Shown here: piece by piece, positions 5,468-11,671 of the stretch
Position numbering within the stretch: position 1 is the stretch's first letter
Layout: each line of letters starts with the position of its first letter
Assembly: GCA_036480335.1 (NCBI GenBank)
Contig: JAZGGH010000156.1
Coordinates: 1-11,671, forward strand
DNA: 11,671 nt
Direction: 5' to 3'
Source of the DNA: JAZGER01 sp036480335
GTDB lineage: Bacteria; Pseudomonadota; Gammaproteobacteria; DSM-19610
Made by a program: the position numbers and the translations under genes
The notes under the pieces: model-generated
Seen by the model: only the letters and a program-made list of their open reading frames with translations
The model's database searches: none
What the model was told of the DNA's origin: nothing

Positions 5468-7726
5468 ATGCAAAAGAAAAATCTATCTTGTATGGCTGGT
5501 TTATATGGGTCCAGTGTAACTGTAGCGGTCTCTTTGCTGCTGGTTTCCAGCCAGGTTCTTGCTGGAAACCCAGCACAGGAAGGAAAATGGAGTGGCGTTG
5601 TCCCCTGGCCAAATATTCCATTGCACGCTGTGCTGACCCCTAAAAAAGAAGTCCTTACCTTTGGTACTGATAAGACAGGCAAGCAGGGTGCTCAGTTGTT
5701 TTATGATGTATGGGATCCGGCAAAAGGAACAGGTAAAAATTCCCACTATACGCTACCCAACACAACGGCAACTGATCTGTTTTGTACCGCCCCTGTTATT
5801 ATACCGTCAACGGGAGATATTTTACTCGCCGGCGGTGATCAACGCGTTACCGGGCCAGTTAATACAGGAATTGCAGATACATTTATTTTTAATTCAAAGA
5901 ATCGATCATTAAAACCGACGACGTCTATGGCGTATGCCAGATGGTATCCAACGGCTACTGCGTTAGCGAATGGAGAATTATTTTTACATGGTGGTAGGGC
6001 GGGTAAGAAACAGCCCATTCTGGTGCCTGAGATATTTAACCCGAAAACCAGTCAATGGCGTTCCCTGACAGGTGCGAGCAATCCTGAAATTGTCACTGAT
6101 ACAGCAACACGCTGGTTTTATCCGAGAAATTTCCTGATACCGGATGGGCGTATATTTGGTGTTTCGGGTGGCTTGATGTATTACCTGACAACAGATGGGC
6201 AAGGTACAAACAGGATTGTTGGCAGGGTGCCAAGATTAACCCAGAATTTCACCTCAACTGCAGTCATGTATCAGCCGGGAAAAATATTGCATCTGGGTGG
6301 GGGTGAAACACCAAGAATCAAGGCGCCTGCTTCAAAGCGGGCAGTTATTATTGATGTGAATGGTGCGAATCCTGTGATTAAAAGCACCGGTTCGATGAGA
6401 AAAGGCCGCTCATGGGCAAATTCAACGGTACTACCCACAGGGGATGTATTGGTAACGGGTGGCAGTTCGGTTGCTAACACCCTGACTGGTACAGTCGAAG
6501 TGCCAGAAATATGGAGTCCGGCGACTGGAGCCTGGACTGCTCTGGCTACTGCGAAGATAGCTCGTCTGTACCATTCGACAGCACTTCTATTGCCTGATGG
6601 GCGTATCCTTGTTGGTGGTGGTGGTGCACCTGGTCCGTTAACCAATATTAATGCGGAGATTTTTTCACCGCCTTATCTTTTTGCTGCTGATGGAACATCT
6701 GCGAAGCGGTTACGCATTGTTAATGCGCCAGCAGTATCGGATCATGGCAAAACAATTGCTGTGAAATATGCGATTGCAAGTGGCCAACAAAAAGTGGCCA
6801 GAGCCACGTTGATTCGGCTGGGGTCAGCAACACATTCTTTTAACATGGAGCAACGTTTTATAGAGTTGAATCTGCAGCAAACCGAGCCTGATCAGGTCAG
6901 TGTCAGATTGCCTGTTTCGGCAAATATTGCACTGCCAGGTTTTTATATGCTCTTCTTGCTGGATGATAAAAATGTACCGTCTGAAGGTCATGTGCTGAAG
7001 ATTACTGTACCTGGTTCAGGTGGAGGTGGTACTGATGCTGATGCTGGTATAAATATAGAGAATGCCACCGTCAATGAAAACGATGGAGCTGTACATATCA
7101 GAGTGCAATTATCATCGGCACAGAGTCTTCCTGTACGTGTGCAGTATGCGACTAAGCAGGTATCGGCAGTCCAGGGCAGTGATTTCAGGGGACGTAGAGG
7201 AACAGTACGCTTTAATCCAGGACAAACTGTTCAGACAATTCTTATCCCGTTAATCGATAATAGCAAGGCAGAGTCTGTTGAAACTTTTACAGTGAATTTC
7301 TGGGAGCCTGTGAATGCGAGGCTGGAGAAAAATCAGGCTACAGTAACTATTAATGATGATGACAATGGTTCTGGTAATGGAACACAAACACTACCAACCC
7401 TGAATATTAACAATGTGTACAAGGCAGAAGGCAGGGGTTCGGCAAAGATCGAGGTGCGGCTCGATGCTGTGAGTGACAAGACAGTGACCGTGAACTATAC
7501 CACCAGAGATGGCTCAGCCAGATCCGGACCTGACTACACTGCCAGATCAGGTGTTTTGAGATTCAACCCGGGGCAATCGTCGCAGTACATCTTTATATCT
7601 GTGCTGCAGGATAATAAGTCTGATTCCAGAGAAAGGTTTGCAGTGGTGATGAGCAATCCCGCCAATGCTGTTCTGGGAAAAGCCACTGGATTTGTAGAAA
7701 TCAGGGATTTGTCCGATTTGCCCTGA
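5468..7726 (+). CDS. Secreted copper-radical oxidase (galactose oxidase/GlxA-like) with two Calx-beta domains
   Basis: This 752-residue protein starts with a signal peptide (cleavage probably after VLA at 32). A kelch-type beta-propeller follows (about 40-400, with repeated LPDGRI/LVGGG blades), then a galactose-oxidase-like early-set domain (about 410-514), a glycine-rich linker (516-521) and two Calx-beta domains (about 528-630 and 645-748). The residues expected for a copper-radical site are present: Cys106 (LFCTAP) and Tyr160 (RWYPTAT) for the Tyr-Cys cofactor, Tyr368-His369 (RLYHST), and His456 (ATHSFN). It should oxidise a primary alcohol or aldehyde while reducing O2 to H2O2, outside the cytoplasm. 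The substrate is unknown. The ATG at 5468 has GGAGG at 5455-5459. It has its own promoter and is followed by strong hairpins. Its placement between mlaB and ibaG is atypical. Confidence 0.9.
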   Translation: MQKKNLSCMAGLYGSSVTVAVSLLLVSSQVLAGNPAQEGKWSGVVPWPNIPLHAVLTPKKEVLTFGTDKTGKQGAQLFYDVWDPAKGTGKNSHYTLPNTTATDLFCTAPVIIPSTGDILLAGGDQRVTGPVNTGIADTFIFNSKNRSLKPTTSMAYARWYPTATALANGELFLHGGRAGKKQPILVPEIFNPKTSQWRSLTGASNPEIVTDTATRWFYPRNFLIPDGRIFGVSGGLMYYLTTDGQGTNRIVGRVPRLTQNFTSTAVMYQPGKILHLGGGETPRIKAPASKRAVIIDVNGANPVIKSTGSMRKGRSWANSTVLPTGDVLVTGGSSVANTLTGTVEVPEIWSPATGAWTALATAKIARLYHSTALLLPDGRILVGGGGAPGPLTNINAEIFSPPYLFAADGTSAKRLRIVNAPAVSDHGKTIAVKYAIASGQQKVARATLIRLGSATHSFNMEQRFIELNLQQTEPDQVSVRLPVSANIALPGFYMLFLLDDKNVPSEGHVLKITVPGSGGGGTDADAGINIENATVNENDGAVHIRVQLSSAQSLPVRVQYATKQVSAVQGSDFRGRRGTVRFNPGQTVQTILIPLIDNSKAESVETFTVNFWEPVNARLEKNQATVTINDDDNGSGNGTQTLPTLNINNVYKAEGRGSAKIEVRLDAVSDKTVTVNYTTRDGSARSGPDYTARSGVLRFNPGQSSQYIFISVLQDNKSDSRERFAVVMSNPANAVLGKATGFVEIRDLSDLP

Positions 7727-7744
7727 TATCTGGTCGTCCAAAAT

Positions 7745-7781
7745 GATCTGACAGTCACGGTTTAGGTGTGACTGCCAGATC
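7745..7781 (+). terminator. Long hairpin after the oxidase gene
   Basis: The arms 7745-7758 and 7768-7781 pair over 14 positions with a single A-C mismatch around a nine-base loop. The hairpin begins 18 bases after the stop codon. No T tract follows, so it may be a 3' end stabiliser or a bidirectional structure rather than a textbook terminator. Confidence 0.5.
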
Positions 7782-7833
7782 AATTCAAGCTACAAGCTTA
7801 TCCTTAGCAGGCTTGAGGTTTAGTATCCCAAAC

Positions 7834-7867
7834 GCAATAACAGCGTAGCTGGATCTGTTATTGCTTT
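7834..7867 (+). terminator. Second hairpin followed by T-rich tail
   Basis: GCAATAACA (7834-7842) pairs perfectly with TGTTATTGC (7856-7864) around a 13-base loop, and TTTGTT follows directly. The stem is AT-rich and the loop is large, so termination strength is uncertain. With the upstream hairpin it probably ends transcription from the oxidase gene before ibaG. Confidence 0.45.
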
Positions 7868-7977
7868 GTTGCTGGTTCCCAAATACTCACAATCAGTTGA
7901 AATTCATATCTATACAATTTTTTCAATGCCCTGAATGCTATCTGCTATATTTCTGAGCCAATACCCGTCATGTTTGC

Positions 7978-7983
7978 TATGAT
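7978..7983 (+). promoter_or_regulatory. Candidate extended -10 promoter for ibaG-hisGDC
   Basis: TATGAT at 7978-7983 is preceded by TG one base away (TGCTATGAT), an extended -10 element. The best -35 (near 7954-7959) is weak, as is common with extended -10 promoters. A transcript would start near 7990, about 27 bases before ibaG. A second TGCTATATT at 7943-7951 is an alternative. The remainder of the 290-base gap 7727-8016 holds only the two hairpins and no supported gene. Confidence 0.45.
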
Positions 7984-8016
7984 CGGGTTTTATTTTAGTA
8001 GCAGAATATAGACGTT

Positions 8017-8262
8017 ATGCAAGCAGAAGAACTTAAGATATTGATTGAAAAAGCAGTTGCTTCTTCCGAAGTAACGATTAATGGCGAAGGTGATCATTTC
8101 GAAGCCATCGTTGTTACACCGGAATTCGAAGGAAAATCTATGGTACAACAGCACCAGATGGTCTATGCCGCATTGGGTGATCTGATGAAAGCTGAAATTC
8201 ATGCGCTCGCCCTGCGTACTTTTACGCCGGAACAGTGGGCCAAACAGAAACGCATTCAGTAA
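8017..8262 (+). CDS. ibaG: BolA family protein IbaG
   Basis: This 81-residue single-domain BolA/IbaG protein has the conserved pattern GEGDHFEAIVV, PEFEGKSMVQQHQMVY and EIHALALRTFTPEQW. The conserved histidine in EIHAL is the residue that co-ligates a Fe-S cluster with monothiol glutaredoxins in this family. IbaG-type BolA proteins are genetically tied to acid stress and iron metabolism. The length is normal (E. coli IbaG has 84 residues). No strong ribosome binding site precedes the ATG. It lies 12 bases before hisG and is probably cotranscribed with the his genes. In many relatives ibaG sits between mlaB and murA. Here it is separated from mlaB by over 3 kb and no murA follows. Confidence 0.92.
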   Translation: MQAEELKILIEKAVASSEVTINGEGDHFEAIVVTPEFEGKSMVQQHQMVYAALGDLMKAEIHALALRTFTPEQWAKQKRIQ

Positions 8263-8274
8263 GTCGAGGTTGTT

Positions 8275-8922
8275 GTGAGTAGATACATCACCATTGCACT
8301 GTCTAAAGGGCGTATTTTCAAGGAAACTTTGCCACTGTTGAAGCATGCGGGCATTGAACCTGTTGATGATCCCGAGACCAGTCGAAAATTAATTCTTGAT
8401 ACCAATATCAGCGATGTGAAGCTGGTGATCATTCGTGCTTCGGATGTGCCAACCTATGTGGAATATGGCGCGGCTGATCTGGGTGTGGCAGGCAAGGATG
8501 TATTGCTTGAGCATGGCGGAGAAGGGGTTTATGAACCACTCGATTTACACATAGCAAAATGTCGACTGATGGTTGCTGGCAGTGATTTGCCTGCAGAACA
8601 TACAGGCAGATTGAAAATTGCAACCAAATATGTGAACAGTACGCGTAAATTTTATGCATCCAGAGGTCAGCAAGTTGAGATCATCAAGTTATATGGTTCG
8701 ATGGAGCTGGCACCGATTGTCGGCCTGGCTGATTTGATCGTGGATGTTGTCGATACGGGTAATACCCTGAAAGCTAATGGGCTGAAACCGTTGGAACATA
8801 TTGCCGATATCAGCTCGCGACTGATCGTTAATAAAGCTTCGATGAAATGTAAACACAAACGCATTAAAGCGTTTATTGAGCAAATCACCGAGGCAGTCAG
8901 TCTGCAACAACAGGTGACATAA
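8275..8922 (+). CDS. hisG: ATP phosphoribosyltransferase catalytic subunit HisG (short form)
   Basis: This 215-residue enzyme catalyses the first committed step of histidine synthesis, joining ATP and PRPP to give phosphoribosyl-ATP. It starts SRYITIALSKGRIF and carries the PRPP-binding signature DVVDTGNTL at 157-165, followed by KANGL. At this length it is the short HisG, which lacks the C-terminal regulatory ACT-like domain and needs the HisZ subunit for activity and feedback control. HisZ is not in this window. The start is GTG at 8275 with GAGG at 8266-8269. The stop lies just before the hisD start. In many gammaproteobacteria murA precedes hisG, but here ibaG does. Confidence 0.95.
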   Translation: MSRYITIALSKGRIFKETLPLLKHAGIEPVDDPETSRKLILDTNISDVKLVIIRASDVPTYVEYGAADLGVAGKDVLLEHGGEGVYEPLDLHIAKCRLMVAGSDLPAEHTGRLKIATKYVNSTRKFYASRGQQVEIIKLYGSMELAPIVGLADLIVDVVDTGNTLKANGLKPLEHIADISSRLIVNKASMKCKHKRIKAFIEQITEAVSLQQQVT

Positions 8923-8923
8923 G

Positions 8924-10219
8924 TTGAAGATTCAACGCCTGAACAGCACAGATTCTACTTTCCAGACACAGCTGCAGCAACTGCTTGCCTGGGAGCAGGA
9001 ATCAGATGAAGCTGTCGAGCAAACAGTGCGTAAGATTTTGCGTGATGTGCGGCAACGCGGTGATGCTGCGCTGATTGGATATACCAACCGTTTTGATCGT
9101 ATGACGGTAAGCAGTATGGCTGAGCTGGAAATTTCACAGGCGCGTATACAACAAGCATTCGATAGTATTGATCCGGTTCAGCGAACCGCGCTCGAACGCG
9201 CTGCAGAACGTATTCGTGCTTATGCTAATCATCAAAAAATGGAATCCTGGTCATATACAGAAGATGATGGCACCGTACTGGGTCAGCAGATTACTGCACT
9301 GGATCGGGTCGGCCTGTATGTGCCGGGTGGTAAGGCCGCTTATCCTTCTTCAGTTTTGATGAATGCAGTGCCGGCAAAAGTGGCAGGTGTGCAGGAACTG
9401 ATTATGGTTGTACCTACCCCTGATGGCATTATTAATGATCTGGTTCTGGCTGCTGCGGCCATTGCCGGTGTTGATCGGGTTTTTAGTGTTGGCGGAGCGC
9501 AGGCTATTGCCGCATTGGCCTACGGTACCGAAACAGTTCCTCAGGTTGATAAGATTGTTGGCCCTGGCAATATCTATGTGGCTACAGCCAAGGGTATGGT
9601 ATTCGGTACGGTGGGTATTGATATGATCGCCGGACCTTCAGAAATTCTGGTTATCTGTGATGGTCAAACCGACCCTGACTGGATTGCGATGGACCTGTTT
9701 TCCCAGGCAGAGCATGATGAAGATGCACAGTCCATTCTGATGAGTCCCGATGCAGATTTTCTGGACAAGGTAGCCACCAGTATTGAAAAACTGCTGCCGG
9801 AGATGGAGCGCAAAGCGATTATCACTGCCTCAATGACTGGTCGGGGTGCACTGATACTGGCCAGCGATATGCAGAATGCCATCGCGATTGCCAATGACAT
9901 TGCACCTGAGCATCTTGAATTGTCTGTTGAAGATCCACAAAGCCTTATTGCAGATATCCGTCATGCGGGTGCAATTTTTATGGGTCGGTATACTGCTGAA
10001 GCACTTGGAGACTATTGTGCCGGACCGAACCACGTTCTACCTACCTCAAGAACGGCGCGTTTCTCGTCACCGCTGGGCGTGTATGATTTTCAGAAACGCT
10101 CCAGTCTGATCTTTTGTTCACCTGCCGGTGCCGCAGAGCTTGGAAAAACCGCTTCTGTTCTGGCGCGGGGCGAAGGCCTGACGGCACATGCGCGTTCGGC
10201 GGAGTATCGCGGAGAGTAA
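8924..10219 (+). CDS. hisD: Histidinol dehydrogenase HisD
   Basis: This 431-residue zinc enzyme oxidises L-histidinol to L-histidine in two NAD-dependent steps. The zinc ligands are all present: Gln261 and His264 (QAEHD), Asp363 (GDYCAGPNH) and His422 (TAHARS). The catalytic pair Glu329-His330 (PEHLEL) is also present. These sit at a constant offset of +3 from E. coli numbering (259, 262, 360, 419, 326, 327). The start is an uncommon TTG at 8924. It is supported by AGGTGA at 8912-8917, six bases upstream, and by the next in-frame ATG falling about 60 codons inside the conserved domain. It nearly abuts hisG. Confidence 0.96.
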   Translation: MKIQRLNSTDSTFQTQLQQLLAWEQESDEAVEQTVRKILRDVRQRGDAALIGYTNRFDRMTVSSMAELEISQARIQQAFDSIDPVQRTALERAAERIRAYANHQKMESWSYTEDDGTVLGQQITALDRVGLYVPGGKAAYPSSVLMNAVPAKVAGVQELIMVVPTPDGIINDLVLAAAAIAGVDRVFSVGGAQAIAALAYGTETVPQVDKIVGPGNIYVATAKGMVFGTVGIDMIAGPSEILVICDGQTDPDWIAMDLFSQAEHDEDAQSILMSPDADFLDKVATSIEKLLPEMERKAIITASMTGRGALILASDMQNAIAIANDIAPEHLELSVEDPQSLIADIRHAGAIFMGRYTAEALGDYCAGPNHVLPTSRTARFSSPLGVYDFQKRSSLIFCSPAGAAELGKTASVLARGEGLTAHARSAEYRGE

Positions 10220-10229
10220 GCCAGGGCAC

Positions 10230-11312
10230 ATGACAAAACAAACTCCGGAGACATTAATCAAAGCGCAGATAAGAGCGCTATCCTCCTACCATGTGCCGAA
10301 TCCCGATAACATGGTGAAACTGGATGCCATGGAAAACCCGTATCGGTGGCCCGACGAGCTGGTGGATAAATGGCTGGAAGTACTACAGCGAACTGAAATC
10401 AACCGCTATCCCGATCCGTCAGCCCGGCAGCTGGAAGTCGCTTTACGCTCAGCGATGCAGATACCCGACAACATGGCTGTGCTGCTCGGCAATGGTTCGG
10501 ATGAGCTGATCCAGATGCTGGTTATGGCCGTTGCTGAGCCGGGTAGAGTGGTGCTGGCACCCGAACCAACCTTCGTGATGTATCGAATGATTGCCCGTGT
10601 ACTTGGCATGACATTTACGGGTGTGCCGTTACGCGATGATTTCAGCCTTGATACAGACGCTATGCTAGCGGCCATTAAACAGCACGATCCGGCATTGATA
10701 TTCCTCGCTTACCCGAATAATCCGACTGGCAACCTGTTTTCCGATGCAGATATTGTGCGTATTCTTGAGCAAAGTAATGGCCTGGTGATTCTTGATGAAG
10801 CCTACGCGCCGTTTACGGATGCCAGCTTCATGTCGCGGCTAGGTGAATACGACAACCTGCTGGTTCTGCGTACCGTATCGAAGATGGGGCTTGCTGGCCT
10901 GCGCCTTGGGTTTCTCGTTGGCCCAGCACACTGGTTGAATGAAATTGATAAGACAAGACTGCCTTATAATATTAATGCGTTGACTCAAGACACTGCCCTG
11001 TTTGCGATGGACCATATTGAAGTATTGATGGCACAGGCGCAGCATATCCGTAATGACCGGTCGGTACTACTGGATGAGCTACGTACACTGTCCGCTGTGA
11101 TGGTTTATCCCAGTGAAGCCAATTTCATTCTCTTCAGACTTCCGAAGAATCAGGGGCAAGCGGTATTTGATGCGCTGAAAGAAAAAGGCATCCTGATAAA
11201 AAATCTGTCTGCTGCGGGCGCTGCTCTAAGCGATTGCCTGCGCGTGACTGTCGGTACAGCCGGTGAGAACCGGGCATTTATTCATGCATTAAAAGATATT
11301 CTCCGGGAGTAG
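10230..11312 (+). CDS. hisC: Histidinol-phosphate aminotransferase HisC
   Basis: This 360-residue fold-type I PLP aminotransferase transfers an amino group from glutamate to imidazole-acetol phosphate, giving histidinol phosphate. It shows an N-terminal KLDAMENPY substrate segment, LGNGSDELIQ for cofactor phosphate binding, AYPNNPTGN, DEAYAPF, and the PLP lysine Lys218 in RTVSKMGLAGLRLGF, with Arg225 in the same conserved stretch. The ATG at 10230 lies 10 bases after the hisD stop, with a weak CAGGG upstream. An in-frame ATG at 10188 would overlap hisD and adds residues foreign to the family. It is transcribed with hisG and hisD. The later his genes (hisB, hisH, hisA, hisF) are not seen downstream. 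Confidence 0.95.
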   Translation: MTKQTPETLIKAQIRALSSYHVPNPDNMVKLDAMENPYRWPDELVDKWLEVLQRTEINRYPDPSARQLEVALRSAMQIPDNMAVLLGNGSDELIQMLVMAVAEPGRVVLAPEPTFVMYRMIARVLGMTFTGVPLRDDFSLDTDAMLAAIKQHDPALIFLAYPNNPTGNLFSDADIVRILEQSNGLVILDEAYAPFTDASFMSRLGEYDNLLVLRTVSKMGLAGLRLGFLVGPAHWLNEIDKTRLPYNINALTQDTALFAMDHIEVLMAQAQHIRNDRSVLLDELRTLSAVMVYPSEANFILFRLPKNQGQAVFDALKEKGILIKNLSAAGAALSDCLRVTVGTAGENRAFIHALKDILRE

Positions 11313-11314
11313 CC

Positions 11315-11620
11315 ATGCTGCATAGTGTCTTGCCAGGCCTGTTTTTTTTGATCATATCTACAGCATTGACAGCAGAAGAAGTGCCGGCAGTATTAGACTG
11401 GGCAGGTAAAATCGAAATGGGTTCACCCCTGTCAGGCAGGATCGCAAAAGTCATGGTCAGCTCAGGACAGCAAATCAAGGCTGGAAGTGTGTTATTACAA
11501 CTGGAGCGTGGCGGACTGCTGGCGCGTCGTGAAGCACTTCGAGCAAAAGGGTGCCGCTACCTCGTGATTGATTTTGAACATCCCTGTCCAAAATCGACTC
11601 GCCTACGCGACAGCTATTGA
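11315..11620 (+). pseudogene. Truncated periplasmic adaptor (HlyD/RND membrane-fusion) protein
   Basis: A good start is present: ATG at 11315 with GGGAG at 11305-11309, two bases after hisC. The first residues form a signal peptide (about 1-19, cleavage near LTA). A lipoyl/biotinyl-like half-motif follows: GSPLSGRIAKVMVSSGQQIKAG, then LLQLERGGLLARREALRAK. These are hallmarks of efflux adaptor proteins. From about codon 79 (position 11549) the family-like sequence stops. The frame runs on through unrelated residues to a TGA at 11618-11620, giving 101 residues where such adaptors usually exceed 300. No other frame continues the gene. The likely cause is insertion of a repeat or a rearrangement joint, not a simple frameshift. 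The remnant cannot make a working adaptor. Confidence 0.65.
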
Positions 11621-11671
11621 TGCCCCGGCCGCCCTGCGTCCATGCCACTTCGCCAACACTTCGTAAACTCG
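11549..11671. repeat. Palindrome-bearing foreign segment interrupting the adaptor gene
   Basis: From about 11549 the sequence no longer matches the adaptor gene. It contains an imperfect palindrome: 11570-11580 pairs with 11585-11595 over 11 positions with one A-C mismatch and a TCCC loop. GC-rich sequence follows to the window end. Short translated frames on both strands show nothing recognisable. It resembles interspersed palindromic repeats or the end of a mobile element, but only about 120 bases are visible. Confidence 0.4.

Noticed and set aside
5170..5643. A 157-codon plus-strand frame spanning the end of the DUF4124 gene and the start of the oxidase gene
   Set aside because: It overlaps two well-supported genes in another frame and crosses the oxidase promoter and ribosome binding site.
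6271..6645. A 124-codon open frame on the minus strand inside the oxidase gene
   Set aside because: It is a complement-strand shadow of the kelch repeats, rich in Pro, Thr and Val, and has no independent support.
7802..7813. A 12-base match to the reverse complement of 117-128, at the insertion sequence end
   Set aside because: Several exact 12-base matches are expected by chance in a window this size, and the match does not extend into the rest of the terminal repeat.
1..11671. CRISPR arrays, tRNA or rRNA genes, phage modules and toxin-antitoxin pairs
   Set aside because: No regularly spaced repeats, no tRNA-like cloverleaf and no related coding genes were noticed by eye on either strand.

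Overview
The window looks like a chromosomal segment of a gammaproteobacterium (a betaproteobacterium is less likely) of moderate GC, by eye a little under 50%. The main support is a truncated form of the conserved neighbourhood mla phospholipid-transport genes - ibaG - hisG - hisD - hisC. I cannot name a genus from sequence alone.

Layout. (1) Positions 1-124 hold the terminal part of an insertion sequence whose transposase gene runs leftwards out of the window. (2) 156-1913 carry a divergent pair: a LysR-type regulator on the minus strand and a short-chain dehydrogenase/reductase on the plus strand, sharing a 117-bp promoter region. (3) From 2211 the plus strand carries a tightly packed operon: a 60-residue putative zinc-ribbon protein, mlaF (ATPase), mlaE (permease), mlaD (MCE substrate-binding subunit) and mlaB (STAS subunit). 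The usual mlaC, for the periplasmic lipid shuttle, is absent between mlaD and mlaB. (4) 4801-8016 is an unusual interval. It holds a secreted DUF4124 protein and a 752-residue secreted copper-radical oxidase of the galactose oxidase/GlxA type that ends in two Calx-beta domains. The oxidase has its own promoter and ribosome binding site, and strong hairpins follow it. (5) 8017-11312 is a compact block ibaG - hisG - hisD - hisC. The murA gene that often sits between ibaG and hisG is missing. (6) At 11315 a periplasmic adaptor (membrane fusion protein) gene begins, but its family-like sequence stops near 11548. A palindrome-bearing, non-homologous sequence follows, so the gene appears interrupted.

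How the genes work together. MlaF, MlaE, MlaD and MlaB together form the inner-membrane MlaFEDB complex, which moves phospholipids between the inner membrane and the periplasm to keep the outer membrane asymmetric. IbaG is a BolA-family protein linked to Fe-S/glutaredoxin biology. HisG, HisD and HisC catalyse the first, last and a late step of histidine synthesis. HisG is the short form, which needs a HisZ partner not seen here. The copper oxidase is the most distinctive gene: all five residues expected for the copper/Tyr-Cys radical site are present. Nothing here demonstrates a wholly new multi-gene system. The oxidase embedded in a remodelled mla-ibaG-his locus is the strongest lead.
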